A stretch of 64,000 nucleotides of DNA, from assembly GCF_000380565.1 (NCBI RefSeq), contig NZ_AQYJ01000026.1, positions 248,001 to 312,000 of the forward strand, given 5' to 3'. Below are positions 47,600-57,010 of the stretch, piece by piece. Both the position numbers and the translations under genes were made by a program. A model generated the notes under the pieces. That model did not search any database. It was given only the letters and a program-made list of their open reading frames with translations, and was not told the DNA's origin. The DNA is from Microbulbifer variabilis ATCC 700307. Lineage in GTDB: Bacteria > Pseudomonadota > Gammaproteobacteria > Pseudomonadales > Cellvibrionaceae. Numbering within the stretch: position 1 is the stretch's first letter; each line of letters begins with the position of its first letter.

Positions 47600-50416
47600 C
47601 TAATCCTTTGAAGGCAGAACTTCTACCGGGCCAATATCCAGCGCCTCTACTTCTCCCTTGATCTTATCCAGGTCTCCAACAATGACCCAGGTAAATTGCT
47701 CGGGGGCCAGGAATTCCTGTGCCGAAGCTTCAACTTTATCGGTATCAAGCGCGGCCACCCGCTGTGGGTACTCAGCGATATACTCCTCCGGCAGCCCCTT
47801 TTCTACCTGCCAATTAATACTGGAAAGCAATTGCCCCTTGGTTTGGAAGCGTGCACTCTGCTTGAGTACCTCATCATTTCGGTAATCTTCGAGCTCCTTC
47901 TCCGTAATTGGACGATCACTGAGATAATCCCGATACTCTTTCACCAACTCCTGTATTGCTGGTGCGGTTTTATCCGTTTGCACTGGCGCGAACAAAATGT
48001 AGGGACGCTGGCCTTCTGTATCCATAGAAACAGCGCGAGCTCCATATGACCAGTGCTTATCTTCACGCAGATTCATATTTACTCGGGAAGTAAATTTCCC
48101 TGCGATAATATTGGCCATTGCATCGAAGGCCTCAGCACCTTGGGGTTGCCAGGGAGGCATAACCAAACCGGCCATGATAAAACTCTGCTGCGCTCCTGGG
48201 CGATCCAGCAAATACACTCGGGCTTTTTCGGGACGCTCAACTTTAGCCACTTCAATTTTTGGTAATTCAGTTTTAGGTGCCTTCCAACCACCCAGTGTTT
48301 CGTTCAGTAATGGCTCAATTTCTTTTTCCGTTACATCCCCCACAACCGTCAGAGTGGCGTTATCCGGTCTCACCCAGGTTTTCTGGAAGTTCACCAGATC
48401 TTCCCGGGTTATTGACTTTATCCCCTCGGGCGTACCGGAACCGGTCAACGGTGAACCGTAGGGATGATCTGGACCAAACAGTAACGGCGGCAGCTCACGC
48501 AGAGCCAAGCCCTGGGGCTGTGCCTTTTCCTGGGCTATGGCATCCAAGCGGTTGGATTTTACCCTTTCAAGATCCGACTCAGGGAAACGGGGCTCAGTCA
48601 CCACTTTGGCAAACAACTTCAAAGAGGGCTCCAACTGGGTCTTGAGGGCGCTCATACTGATGGAGTTGTAATCCAGTCCGCTCCCCCCGCCAATACTCAC
48701 CCCAAGCTCCTCAGAGCGCGCACTAAACTCCAGACTGTCCAGGTCTCCAGCACCCTCATTTAACATTTGAGCAGTCACAGAGGCGAGACCAGGTTTATTC
48801 TGATCGGCAGAGGCCCCACTGCGGAACTGCAAGTTCATCAATACCACAGGCGTATCATGACGCTCCGCCAGAACCACCTTGAGGCCATTTTTCAATGTAA
48901 ATTCGCGCTGCTTGGGCAACTCCAACTCTACATTCTTATCGACCTCTGGCAATTTGCTGCGGTCGGCACCCTCTGTGGCGGCGGTGTACTTTTTCTCGGG
49001 CTCAATGATCAGGGTATAGGAATCATCCTTTAGCCACTGCTTTGCCACATCCTGCACCTCAAGCGCGGAAACTTTGGCATAATCTTCCACACCTTTAAGC
49101 AGGGCCCCAGGATCCCCATAATAAAATTCAGAGCGGGCAAGAATATCGCTCTTGCCACCAAAGCCACCGGTTTTTTCCAGCCCCTTCACCAACCCGGCAA
49201 ATTCTCCCTGCTTAACTCGGCGTAGCTCCTCTGCGCTCACCCCGTTTTTCGCAAATTCTCTCAATTCTTTATTCAAAAGTTTTTCAACTTTATCGAGGGA
49301 CTGCCCAGGTTTCACATCGACAATAATCATCAACTGCCCAGCCAGCTGGCGCCCATAATAAAAAGCGCTCACACTCGTCGCTACTTGCTCATCCCGCACC
49401 AAGCGACGATAAAGTAGTGAATTTTTTCGGTTAGCCAACAAGGAGGTCATCAGCTCAAGTGCGTGCTCCTCATTACTACCTACCGCAGGAACATTCCAAA
49501 CTTTGTAAATACGAGTTTGCGGCACCTGGTCTCGTACCACCTCCCGTTTTTTAACCTGGGTAGGCAGTTCCCAGTTTTTAATTCGCGGTTGTACTCCTGT
49601 GCTGGGTATATCGCCAAAATACTTGCGCGCCTTGTCCATAGCCTCATCAACACTGACATCGCCAGCAATTACCAAAGTGGCATTTGCCGGTTGGTAGTGA
49701 TCTGCAAACCACTTTTTCACATCCTCCAGGCTGGCATTATCCAGGTCTTCCATTGATCCAATTGGCGTCCAGGAGTAAGGATGATCTGCCGGAAAAGTAC
49801 TCTTGGCAATAATGTCGAAAGCCTTTCCATAGGGAGCATTCTCCCCCTGGCGCTTCTCGTTTTTTACCACTCCACGCTGTTCATCCAAAACTTCCTGGGT
49901 GATAGCGCCCTTGAAGTGGCCCATTCGGTCAGACTCCATCCACAGAGCCATATCCAGGGCACCTTTAGGCACAGTAGCAAAGTAGTTGGTGCGATCATTA
50001 TTAGTGGTGCCATTCATATCCGTAGCACCTGAGCGCTGGAAAGGCTCGAAGTATTCACCTGGATAGTTCTCACTGCCGTTGAACATCAGGTGCTCAAACA
50101 GATGTGCGAAGCCAGTTTTGCCCTGCGGTTCATCCTTGGAGCCCACTTTGTACCAGATATTGGTGGAGACAACCGGGGCTTTGCGATCCTCGTGCACTAT
50201 CACCGTCAACCCATTGGGCAGAACTTCTTTGTGATAGGGGATATCCAGCTCCGGCGGCGGTACATAGGCCTCTTTATCGGTGGCTGCTGCCTTGCTGCTG
50301 GCAGCGGCTTCTTTATCCACAGATAACGCATGGGGTGTATCGTCGACAGACTTGCCGCAACCGGCAAGACCTGCAGTGGCAATAACGACACTGATAAGTA
50401 CTGGACGCAAGTCCAT
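47600..50416 (-). CDS. M16-family zinc peptidase lipoprotein
   Basis: A 938-residue pitrilysin/insulinase-type metallopeptidase. It has a lipobox LAGC with C20, so it is exported and lipid-anchored. The first M16 half is active: the inverted zinc motif HLFEH (H105, E108, H109) in GKTGFAHLFEHLMFNG, with the distal Glu in the VLDEQRGVVKNEKRQ helix. The second half (from about 500) lacks HxxEH and contains DRPGAQQSFIMAGLVMPPW and LREDKHWSYGARAV, the usual inactive partner. The ATG at 50416 has GGGAG upstream and the lipobox fits; the frame runs 36 codons farther upstream without support. It likely degrades peptides in the periplasm. Confidence 0.92.
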   Translation of the reverse strand: MDLRPVLISVVIATAGLAGCGKSVDDTPHALSVDKEAAASSKAAATDKEAYVPPPELDIPYHKEVLPNGLTVIVHEDRKAPVVSTNIWYKVGSKDEPQGKTGFAHLFEHLMFNGSENYPGEYFEPFQRSGATDMNGTTNNDRTNYFATVPKGALDMALWMESDRMGHFKGAITQEVLDEQRGVVKNEKRQGENAPYGKAFDIIAKSTFPADHPYSWTPIGSMEDLDNASLEDVKKWFADHYQPANATLVIAGDVSVDEAMDKARKYFGDIPSTGVQPRIKNWELPTQVKKREVVRDQVPQTRIYKVWNVPAVGSNEEHALELMTSLLANRKNSLLYRRLVRDEQVATSVSAFYYGRQLAGQLMIIVDVKPGQSLDKVEKLLNKELREFAKNGVSAEELRRVKQGEFAGLVKGLEKTGGFGGKSDILARSEFYYGDPGALLKGVEDYAKVSALEVQDVAKQWLKDDSYTLIIEPEKKYTAATEGADRSKLPEVDKNVELELPKQREFTLKNGLKVVLAERHDTPVVLMNLQFRSGASADQNKPGLASVTAQMLNEGAGDLDSLEFSARSEELGVSIGGGSGLDYNSISMSALKTQLEPSLKLFAKVVTEPRFPESDLERVKSNRLDAIAQEKAQPQGLALRELPPLLFGPDHPYGSPLTGSGTPEGIKSITREDLVNFQKTWVRPDNATLTVVGDVTEKEIEPLLNETLGGWKAPKTELPKIEVAKVERPEKARVYLLDRPGAQQSFIMAGLVMPPWQPQGAEAFDAMANIIAGKFTSRVNMNLREDKHWSYGARAVSMDTEGQRPYILFAPVQTDKTAPAIQELVKEYRDYLSDRPITEKELEDYRNDEVLKQSARFQTKGQLLSSINWQVEKGLPEEYIAEYPQRVAALDTDKVEASAQEFLAPEQFTWVIVGDLDKIKGEVEALDIGPVEVLPSKD

Positions 50417-50670
50417 ATTGTCACTCCCTCTTAATAACCGCGGCTTCAGGATGGCAAGTTTAGGCCAGGATTCACTCCTGATATCTGCTAAACCCTCAGC
50501 ACATTCAAACAGTGGATCTGGCATCTTACCCGGTTGCCAGATCGATCGGACAAATATCAGACAAAAAAATGGGCACCGAAGTGCCCAAAAAATACATCAC
50601 AGAGAGAAATGATCATAGCAATCGCCTGTGGCGATCAGGTCACCGACACTTCTCTTGCGTTAAACTGCTG
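50417..50670. other. Intergenic region between the M16 and leucine dehydrogenase genes
   Basis: 254 bases. The terminator at 50561-50592 belongs to the leucine dehydrogenase gene; the rest should contain the M16 promoter. No other feature is seen. Confidence 0.4.
50561..50592 (-). terminator. UUCG-loop terminator after leucine dehydrogenase
   Basis: GGGCAC (50571-50576) pairs with GTGCCC (50581-50586). On the minus strand the loop reads TTCG, the highly stable C(UUCG)G tetraloop, followed by ATTTTTTT and preceded by TTTTTT. It is about 85 bases past the stop and a textbook intrinsic terminator. Confidence 0.88.
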
Positions 50671-51759
50671 TTATGCGGCTACAGTGCCGGATTTATTCTC
50701 GGTATCGCCAGTCACAGAATGGTGGCCAAAACGCTCTTCGGCTATACGGTCAGCAACATGTGCCGTAGTCTCACCAGTCTCATCCGCACGTACAAACACC
50801 TCTTTCATAGTGCTGCCAATTTCTTCAATGTGCGCACGCACCTCATCAGCGTTGTAGTCGCCTTTCTGCTGGTAGTACACATCGATTATTCCACCGGCAT
50901 TAATTACATAGTCCGGGGCGTAGAGGATTCCCTTCTCACGCAATGCTTCTGCGTGACGCTCTTCAGCTAACTGGTTATTTGCCGCACCGGCCACCGCACC
51001 AACTTTTAGACGGGAAATAGTGTCATCATTGAGGATCGCACCCATGGCACAGGGAGCAAATAGATCCACATCGAGGTCAAAGATCTCATCAGCGGTTACA
51101 GCAATCGCGCCCAGCTCAGTCACTGCGCGATCAATGTTGTCCTGGAAGATATCGGTAACGAACAGCTCCGCACCGGCATCTTTCAGCAGCTTAGCGAGGC
51201 GGAAACCCACATTACCAACGCCCTGGATGGAAACTTTCAGGCCGGTAAGGTCAGTTTTACCCCAGCGATGTTCCACCGCAGCTTTAAGGCCCACAAATAC
51301 ACCGTAGGCTGTAGAAGGAGACGGATCACCACCGTATTCAGAGCCCGCAAACAGTCCGGATACATATTCGGTGGTCTCACCAATCACACTCATGTCAGCG
51401 ACACTAGTGCCGGAGTCCTCAGCGGTGATATAGCGACCACCGAGGGTATTGATAAATTCGCCCATGGCGCGCAGCAACTCAGGAGTCTTTTCCTTGCGCG
51501 GATCACCGATGATCACAGATTTCCCGCCGCCGAGCTTTAACCCCGCCATTGCAGACTTATAAGTCATGCCTCGGGAGAGGCGCAATACATCATTCAGTGC
51601 CTCACCATCATCGGCGTATGGCCACATGCGACAGCCACCCAGTGAGGGACCTAAATTCGTATTGTGTACCGCGATAATTGCCTTGAGTCCGCTCTTAGCA
51701 TCTTGGTAAAACGCCACTTGTTCGTGTTTATCGTAGGCGGAATGGGAAAAAATACTCAT
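50671..51759 (-). CDS. Leucine dehydrogenase (Glu/Leu/Phe/Val dehydrogenase family)
   Basis: A 362-residue NAD-dependent amino-acid dehydrogenase. Motifs are [32 protein letters not shown] (with the catalytic Lys), [30 protein letters not shown] (NAD Rossmann motif) and [13 protein letters not shown]. This pattern fits leucine/branched-chain dehydrogenase rather than glutamate dehydrogenase, and it would feed branched-chain amino acids into catabolism. AGAGG precedes the ATG. It is divergent from the RNase II gene. The upstream tandem 9-mers may mark its regulation. Glu/Phe specificity cannot be fully excluded. Confidence 0.9.
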   Translation of the reverse strand: MSIFSHSAYDKHEQVAFYQDAKSGLKAIIAVHNTNLGPSLGGCRMWPYADDGEALNDVLRLSRGMTYKSAMAGLKLGGGKSVIIGDPRKEKTPELLRAMGEFINTLGGRYITAEDSGTSVADMSVIGETTEYVSGLFAGSEYGGDPSPSTAYGVFVGLKAAVEHRWGKTDLTGLKVSIQGVGNVGFRLAKLLKDAGAELFVTDIFQDNIDRAVTELGAIAVTADEIFDLDVDLFAPCAMGAILNDDTISRLKVGAVAGAANNQLAEERHAEALREKGILYAPDYVINAGGIIDVYYQQKGDYNADEVRAHIEEIGSTMKEVFVRADETGETTAHVADRIAEERFGHHSVTGDTENKSGTVAA

Positions 51760-52106
51760 TAACTGTTCCTCTCCGGAAGGCCGGTTCTACAGCTGGGGAA
51801 CAACCACAGCCCTTATCTGTTTTTATTCAGGGGTAAGATTATATCCACCTTCGACAGATAAAGTTTGCATATTTTGCACATAACCACAAAGCAATAGCTA
51901 AATTGTCACATAAAGCATATTTTTTTAGGATAAACGACCTTGCGAAAATATAGTCGCCTAAGCGGTCAGCAATCCTGACCTCCCCTTCAACCCACCGCGC
52001 GGCCCCATTAGCACAGGGATACTTTCTTCCACTACCGGACTCCGTTACATCGTGTCAGCATGGTCTGGTAGAATCCGCGCCCAAATCGACCCGAGAGATA
52101 AACTCG
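51760..52106. other. Divergent intergenic region (leucine dehydrogenase / RNase II)
   Basis: 347 bases. It contains a TATAAT -10 candidate and a tandem 9-bp repeat on the dehydrogenase side. No coding sequence was seen. Confidence 0.4.
51838..51881 (-). promoter_or_regulatory. Candidate leucine dehydrogenase promoter with tandem 9-bp repeats
   Basis: On the minus strand TATAAT lies at 51838-51843, 79 bases before the start. About 20 bases further upstream, TTTGCATAT (51864-51872) and TTTGCACAT (51873-51881) on the plus strand are adjacent direct repeats with one mismatch. They overlap the -35 region, where no TTGACA is seen, which would fit an activator-dependent promoter. Confidence 0.4.
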
Positions 52107-54074
52107 ATGCTGAATGCCGACGCTCTGAAACAACTTTCACAACTGAAAACAGATATTCGCTCCAGTAAGGACTTTGCCGAAGGCCGGGTACGCGGCAGCA
52201 ATGGCAAATTTGGCTTCGTGGAGCTGGAGGATGGACGGGAGGCCTTTCTGCCACCCAACGAAATGGAACGTGTTTTCCCAGGTGACCGGGTTCGCGTCTG
52301 CATTACAAAGGAGAGCAAAGGCAAACTGACAGCCGAATTAGATGCCCTACTCGACAGCCAGCTGGATTACCTGGTTGGCCAATATGTACAGCGAGGTCAA
52401 GGGCACTTTATCCAGCCCACTCAGAATGGCCTGTCTCGATGGATTTTCCTGCCTCCTAAAGCAAGGGGCAAGGCACAGCCAGGCGAATTTATCGCCTGCA
52501 AAGTCAATCGTCATCCCTTTAAGGACGGGCGCGCCCAGGCAAAAGTTGAGACTGTTATCGGTAAACCAGAAATGCCTGGCATTGAGCATGCCTATGTAGT
52601 GGCCCAATACAAGCTACCTGAGCAGTTTGGTCCGGCAGCGGAGAAACAGGCTAAAACCATTTCTGAACAGATTGTCACCAATACCTCTGAGCGCACCGAC
52701 TTATCCGAATTGGGCTTTGTCACTATTGATGCGGAAACCACCCGCGATATGGACGATGCCCTCGCCGTTACGCCTAGCGAAAACGGCTGGACCCTGCATA
52801 TCGCCGTTGCCGACCCCTCAAGTGCTATCACCGAGGGCAGCCCATTGGATCTCGAGGCGTTTAAGCGCGCCCACAGCCAGTATCTCCCTGGCGAAACTCT
52901 GCCTATGCTGCCGCGCAGCCTATGTGAGGACCTTTTTTCCCTGATACCTAATGAGTTGCGCCCTGTACTGGTAGTACACATCGATATCGACAGCGACGGT
53001 AAAATTATTTCAAGCCGCTATGAATTTGCCGCAATTCGCTCCCAATATAAATTGAGCTACAACCAGGTAAGCCAACTCATAGAGGGAGATGAGTCCGCGG
53101 TACCGGAAGCGCAAAAAGAAAGCTTGCGCAACCTTGCCGCTCTGTATGAGGCCCGCGCCAGATATCGCGCAGGGCACTCCCTGGCAATGGAAGAGCGCCC
53201 TGACTATGAAATTCACCTCAACAAAGAGCGCAAAATCGAGCGTATTGAGAAGCAGGAGCGTAATATTGCCCAGCGCATGGTTGAGGAAGCTATGCTCGCC
53301 ACCAATATCTGCATCGGAGCAAAACTGGCAGAATTACAGCAGGGCTGCTTCTCAGTACACCTGGGTTTTCGCGAAGAGCGGATGGGCGAAGTAAGAAGCC
53401 TTCTAAAGGAATTACTCCCAGAACATGCGGAAAACGATCTCAGCCAATTGCAGAACTATTTAGCGCTGGTTAAACACCTGGAGAGCCATGAAGATGCGCA
53501 AATGCGCAACCTTCTCGCAGTGCTGAAGCGCATGCTGCGTCCCGGCCAGCTCAACAACAACTCCGGTGCGCACCTGGGTCTGGGACTTGAGGCCTACGCC
53601 ACCGTAACCTCACCCATTCGCAAGTACAACGACCTGTATAACCACCGCGTACTGCGCGCAGCATCTGAGAATAGTCCTGCGAAAACACTGAGCGACACAG
53701 AAATCGAGAGCCTGCAAGATAGCCTGCTCCGTGGACGCCAAGCCAATCGAGCCCTCGAACAATGGCTTTACACTCAGTTTATGCAGGATAAAGTAGGTCA
53801 GGATTTTACTGGCAAGATTGTCCTGGTTAATGGAGCTGGGCTGGGCGTACGCTTGGACCAATACGGCATTGATGGATTTGTCCGCTTGAACGGCGATAAA
53901 AAGAATCTACCCACATTTGACGGCAAACACTTAACACTCACCCACAATGAGAAAAGTTTTCAGTTAGAGCAGACCGTCAATGTCAAAGTTACTGCGGTGG
54001 ACATAGATAAACGCCGCATTGCACTCGAGCTTTTGTCAGAGAGCTCGGTAACTGAAGAGGCCCCACAAAAGTAA
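52107..54074 (+). CDS. rnb: RNase II-family exoribonuclease
   Basis: A 655-residue 3'-5' exoribonuclease. N-terminal cold-shock-type domains cover about 20-90 (GKFGFVELEDGREAFLPPNE) and 90-170. The RNB catalytic domain (about 195-530) has IDAETTRDMDDALAV, supplying four metal-binding acids, and TSPIRKYNDLYNHR. A C-terminal S1 domain follows (GLGVRLDQYGIDGFVRLN, then VTAVDIDKRRIALEL). Size and order match RNase II rather than the larger RNase R. GAGAGA precedes the ATG. It is divergent from leucine dehydrogenase, and a 12-bp terminator follows. Likely general RNA decay. Confidence 0.93.
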   Translation: MLNADALKQLSQLKTDIRSSKDFAEGRVRGSNGKFGFVELEDGREAFLPPNEMERVFPGDRVRVCITKESKGKLTAELDALLDSQLDYLVGQYVQRGQGHFIQPTQNGLSRWIFLPPKARGKAQPGEFIACKVNRHPFKDGRAQAKVETVIGKPEMPGIEHAYVVAQYKLPEQFGPAAEKQAKTISEQIVTNTSERTDLSELGFVTIDAETTRDMDDALAVTPSENGWTLHIAVADPSSAITEGSPLDLEAFKRAHSQYLPGETLPMLPRSLCEDLFSLIPNELRPVLVVHIDIDSDGKIISSRYEFAAIRSQYKLSYNQVSQLIEGDESAVPEAQKESLRNLAALYEARARYRAGHSLAMEERPDYEIHLNKERKIERIEKQERNIAQRMVEEAMLATNICIGAKLAELQQGCFSVHLGFREERMGEVRSLLKELLPEHAENDLSQLQNYLALVKHLESHEDAQMRNLLAVLKRMLRPGQLNNNSGAHLGLGLEAYATVTSPIRKYNDLYNHRVLRAASENSPAKTLSDTEIESLQDSLLRGRQANRALEQWLYTQFMQDKVGQDFTGKIVLVNGAGLGVRLDQYGIDGFVRLNGDKKNLPTFDGKHLTLTHNEKSFQLEQTVNVKVTAVDIDKRRIALELLSESSVTEEAPQK

Positions 54075-54089
54075 CGACGAGCAACATCC

Positions 54090-54117
54090 AAAGAGCCCGG
54101 CAAATGCCGGGCTCTTT
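54090..54117 (+). terminator. Intrinsic terminator after the RNase II gene
   Basis: AAAGAGCCCGGC (54090-54101) pairs perfectly with GCCGGGCTCTTT (54106-54117), 12 bp, loop AAAT, 15 bases after the stop codon, followed by CCTG. It is a clear hairpin with a short T-run in the arm. Confidence 0.82.
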
Positions 54118-54197
54118 CCTGTTACCTTTGGTCGACCCCATAAACAGGTTTTACAGGAAACGACAATTAATCCCATAAGAATGATTTGAGGCCACCA

Positions 54198-55670
54198 ATG
54201 AGCAATATTGCTGAGCTGAACCCTACCCCTCTCTGGAAACACTTCGCCAAACTTTGTGAAATCCCCCGCCCTTCCAAGCATGAAGATAGAGTTGTTGAGC
54301 ACATTGTCGATTTCGCCAAAACCCGCGGCCTGGATGTGCAGCTGGATGAGATTGGCAATGTTATTATCAAAAAGCCGGCAACACCGGGCATGGAAAATCA
54401 TCAAACTCTGGCGCTGCAAAGCCATGTCGACATGGTGCCGCAAAAAAATGCGGATACTGAACACGATTTCCTCACCGACCCTATCAAACCGCATGTTGAT
54501 GGTGAGTGGATTACCGCCGAAGGCACTACCCTTGGAGCCGACAATGGCATCGGCGTCGCCGCCATTCTTGCCTTGATGGAGTCTACAGATATCCCCCACC
54601 CCGCCCTGGAAGCTCTGCTCACCATCGATGAAGAAGCGGGCATGACCGGTGCTAAGAACCTGCAGCCAGGCTACTTCGAAGCCGATCTGCTGTTAAACCT
54701 CGACACTGAAGACGAAGGTGAACTCTACATTGGCTGTGCCGGTGGTATCGATGTCAATGCAGCTCTGCCCTACAAGGCAATACCTGTAGCAGCTGGCAGT
54801 CAGGCATATAAACTGTCTGTACGCGGCCTGCGCGGAGGCCACTCAGGGCTGGATATTGATAAGGGACGTGGCAATGCCAATAAGATTGCCAACCGCATTA
54901 TCGATGCCGCCCTACGTGAAATTCCTACTTTGAGAATCGCTACATTAGATGGGGGAAGCTTGCGCAATGCCATTCCCCGAGAGTCATTTAGTACCCTCGT
55001 AGTTCCTGCTGACAACCAGGAGCAACTACAAACGGTTGTCCATACTGAAAGCGCACAAATTGCACGGGAGCTGGATAACGAAGCGGCACTGGAAGTTAGC
55101 CTGGAGAGCACCGATACACCACTCAATACAATGGATATCACGAGTCAACAAAAGCTGATTCGCGCTATTCGCTGCTGCCCCAATGGCGTGGAGCGCATGA
55201 GTACCGCACTGGAAGGTATTGCTGACACTTCCAACAATTTGGCCCGCGTGGTCACTATAGAAAAAGACGGCCAATACCGGGTTCAAATACAGTGCCTGGT
55301 ACGCAGCCTTTCTGATAGTGCTAGGGATCAGCACAGCCTGGATGTAGCCGCTACTTTTGAATTGGCCGGTGCAGAAACCAAACTGGATAATTCATACCCC
55401 GGCTGGACGCCAAACCCCAACTCACCACTACTCGCGATGATGAAGGGTGTTTACAAAGAAATGACCGGAGAAGAGCCTGAAGTGAAAGTGATCCACGCCG
55501 GCCTGGAGTGTGGCCTTCTAGCCAAACCTTACCCCAATTGGGATATGGTCTCATTCGGCCCCACCATTCGCCGCGCCCACTCGCCAGAAGAGAGAGTACA
55601 CATCCAAAGTGTCGCCAACTTTTGGGATTACTTTATTAAAGTTGTTCAGGCAATCCCAACTAAAAACTAA
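54198..55670 (+). CDS. pepD: Aminoacyl-histidine dipeptidase PepD
   Basis: A 490-residue cytosolic M20 dipeptidase that cleaves Xaa-His dipeptides. Metal and active-site motifs are LALQSHVDMVPQKN, TTLGADNGIGVAAILALMES, TIDEEAGMTGAKNL and NLDTEDEGELYIGCAGG. GLRGGHSGLDIDKGRGNANK is the dimerisation lid, and HAGLECGLLAKPYP closes the site. The ATG at 54198 is preceded by GAGG; an in-frame TTG 4 codons upstream is less likely. Length matches the family (about 485-490). It is a single gene with its own promoter between terminators. Confidence 0.96.
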   Translation: MSNIAELNPTPLWKHFAKLCEIPRPSKHEDRVVEHIVDFAKTRGLDVQLDEIGNVIIKKPATPGMENHQTLALQSHVDMVPQKNADTEHDFLTDPIKPHVDGEWITAEGTTLGADNGIGVAAILALMESTDIPHPALEALLTIDEEAGMTGAKNLQPGYFEADLLLNLDTEDEGELYIGCAGGIDVNAALPYKAIPVAAGSQAYKLSVRGLRGGHSGLDIDKGRGNANKIANRIIDAALREIPTLRIATLDGGSLRNAIPRESFSTLVVPADNQEQLQTVVHTESAQIARELDNEAALEVSLESTDTPLNTMDITSQQKLIRAIRCCPNGVERMSTALEGIADTSNNLARVVTIEKDGQYRVQIQCLVRSLSDSARDQHSLDVAATFELAGAETKLDNSYPGWTPNPNSPLLAMMKGVYKEMTGEEPEVKVIHAGLECGLLAKPYPNWDMVSFGPTIRRAHSPEERVHIQSVANFWDYFIKVVQAIPTKN

Positions 55671-56110
55671 ACTCCCTTTCGTGCCTATTAATTATAAATA
55701 GAATGATCCCGTTACCATCCATCGGAGTGAGCCCGGTGGATGGGCTGCTCACCCACTCCCTCTCACGACACTATCTATAGTCCTTGCTAAGCAATCACAT
55801 TTTTCAGGCGCTAATAGAAAAAAGTCGATTAAAAAGACTGGGGGCTAGATAGATACTTTTTAGATTAAATTTCAATCAAAATAAGAATATGGAACTTTAC
55901 ATCCAACCTTCTAGTCAATACATTCACTTCAACTATGACATGGAAGAAGCAATAAAAATTTAAGTTTGTCTGTAATCCCTAAAGCGTCACAACCAACATT
56001 CATAGGTGTGGGCACTAAATTGTTAAAGGATACCGGCCACCATAGCGCTTCAGTCACAGATGAAAAGCTTTAAACCGGAATATTAATTTCTCAAGGAAGT
56101 TATATAATTT
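55671..56110. other. Intergenic region between pepD and the YceK-like gene
   Basis: 440 bases. Near its left end (about 55710-55760) a complex inverted structure CCATCC...GGATGG and GTGAGCCC...GGGCTGCTCAC may act as the pepD terminator. No coding sequence was recognised. Confidence 0.4.
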
Positions 56111-56437
56111 ATGAAAAGTCTAATTTTAATATTTAGCATTTTTTCTCTAACAGCTTGCGGAACCGTTACCACCTTATCAAGCACAGATCTCGAAATTGCA
56201 AGAAACTTAAAAAAGCAGAAAACTAATTGTGAATCCATCCCTAGAGTTTATAGCGGGCTGTCGTACAACATGTGCAAAATGCATTCAAACAGCGAATCTT
56301 TGAATTTTGCACCGCTTCTTGGGGCCTATCTTGTTGACAGTGTTCTCTCCGCAGCCACTGACACAGCTGTCCTTCCCTTCACAATCTATGAGCAGCATAA
56401 GAGTGGAAACATATTAGTTCAAAGTAGCCAACATTAA
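56111..56437 (+). CDS. YceK/YidQ-family lipoprotein
   Basis: A 108-residue small lipoprotein. The N-terminus MKSLILIFSIFSLTAC has a lipobox LTAC with C16. The conserved core is RVYSGLSYNMC, then GAYLVDSVLSAATDTAVLPF followed by TIYEQHKSGNI, the YceK (DUF1375) signature. Family members are small envelope lipoproteins with no established role. AAGGAAG is 10 bases before the ATG. It stands alone and is followed by a doubtful short gene on the opposite strand. Confidence 0.85.
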   Translation: MKSLILIFSIFSLTACGTVTTLSSTDLEIARNLKKQKTNCESIPRVYSGLSYNMCKMHSNSESLNFAPLLGAYLVDSVLSAATDTAVLPFTIYEQHKSGNILVQSSQH

Positions 56438-56448
56438 CTTGTCCGATA

Positions 56449-56685
56449 CTAGCTACTTTCCAATTCAATCGGCCGGCGCTTAAGGGGTCGGCTGGTTTGA
56501 CTCGCTGGACTATTGAAGATAATATCCACAGTATTGTCAATCTTCTTTATTGCAACCCTCACGTCTGTTTGATCAAGTAGATAGGATGCACACATCCTTA
56601 ACTTTGTTGAGGGTATTAGCGCAGGCAGCTTTTCCTGTAAGCGACTCCATGATTCATCATAAGCACCCACATCATCGCAATCCAC
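56449..56685 (-). pseudogene. Possible gene remnant or small hypothetical (78 codons)
   Basis: A minus-strand open frame with no ATG start. The best start is GTG at 56685. Frame-consistent sequence continues upstream (AAEFLINQPG) but is closed by TAG right before it. The frame has protein-like composition (WSRLQEKLPALIPSTKLRMC, TDVRVAIKKIDNTVDIIF) and ends SPASQTSRPLKRRPIEL. I do not recognise a family. It may be the 3' end of a decayed gene. Confidence 0.35.
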
Positions 56686-57010
56686 TCCAGGCTGATTAAT
56701 AAGGAATTCTGCGGCATGCTATGAATATCAGCCAATTCCTTTTTAATTCATACCAAAATCATTAGCTGCCTCTTCAAAGCCCCGCATGAGTAGCTATTCT
56801 TTGCCCGGTCCATGATCCAAGGCATTGTTTATCAGATAGGTGCAAACAGGAATTTTTTATGCCCCTATGCCGAGATCCGCACTCCGAATCGAAAATCAAT
56901 CGCTTCAACTTTATGCAGAGACTCAAGTAGAGAGTTCAGTGAAGTGTAGAGCACTAACCATCATACAAATACCAGGAAAATTCAGAACCTCAAGATATTC
57001 CCCAAAAACT
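56686..57010. other. Intergenic region left of the PuuE-like gene
   Basis: 325 bases, AT-rich, without a credible gene. A plus-strand open frame here overlaps the PuuE-like gene and looks spurious. Confidence 0.4.
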
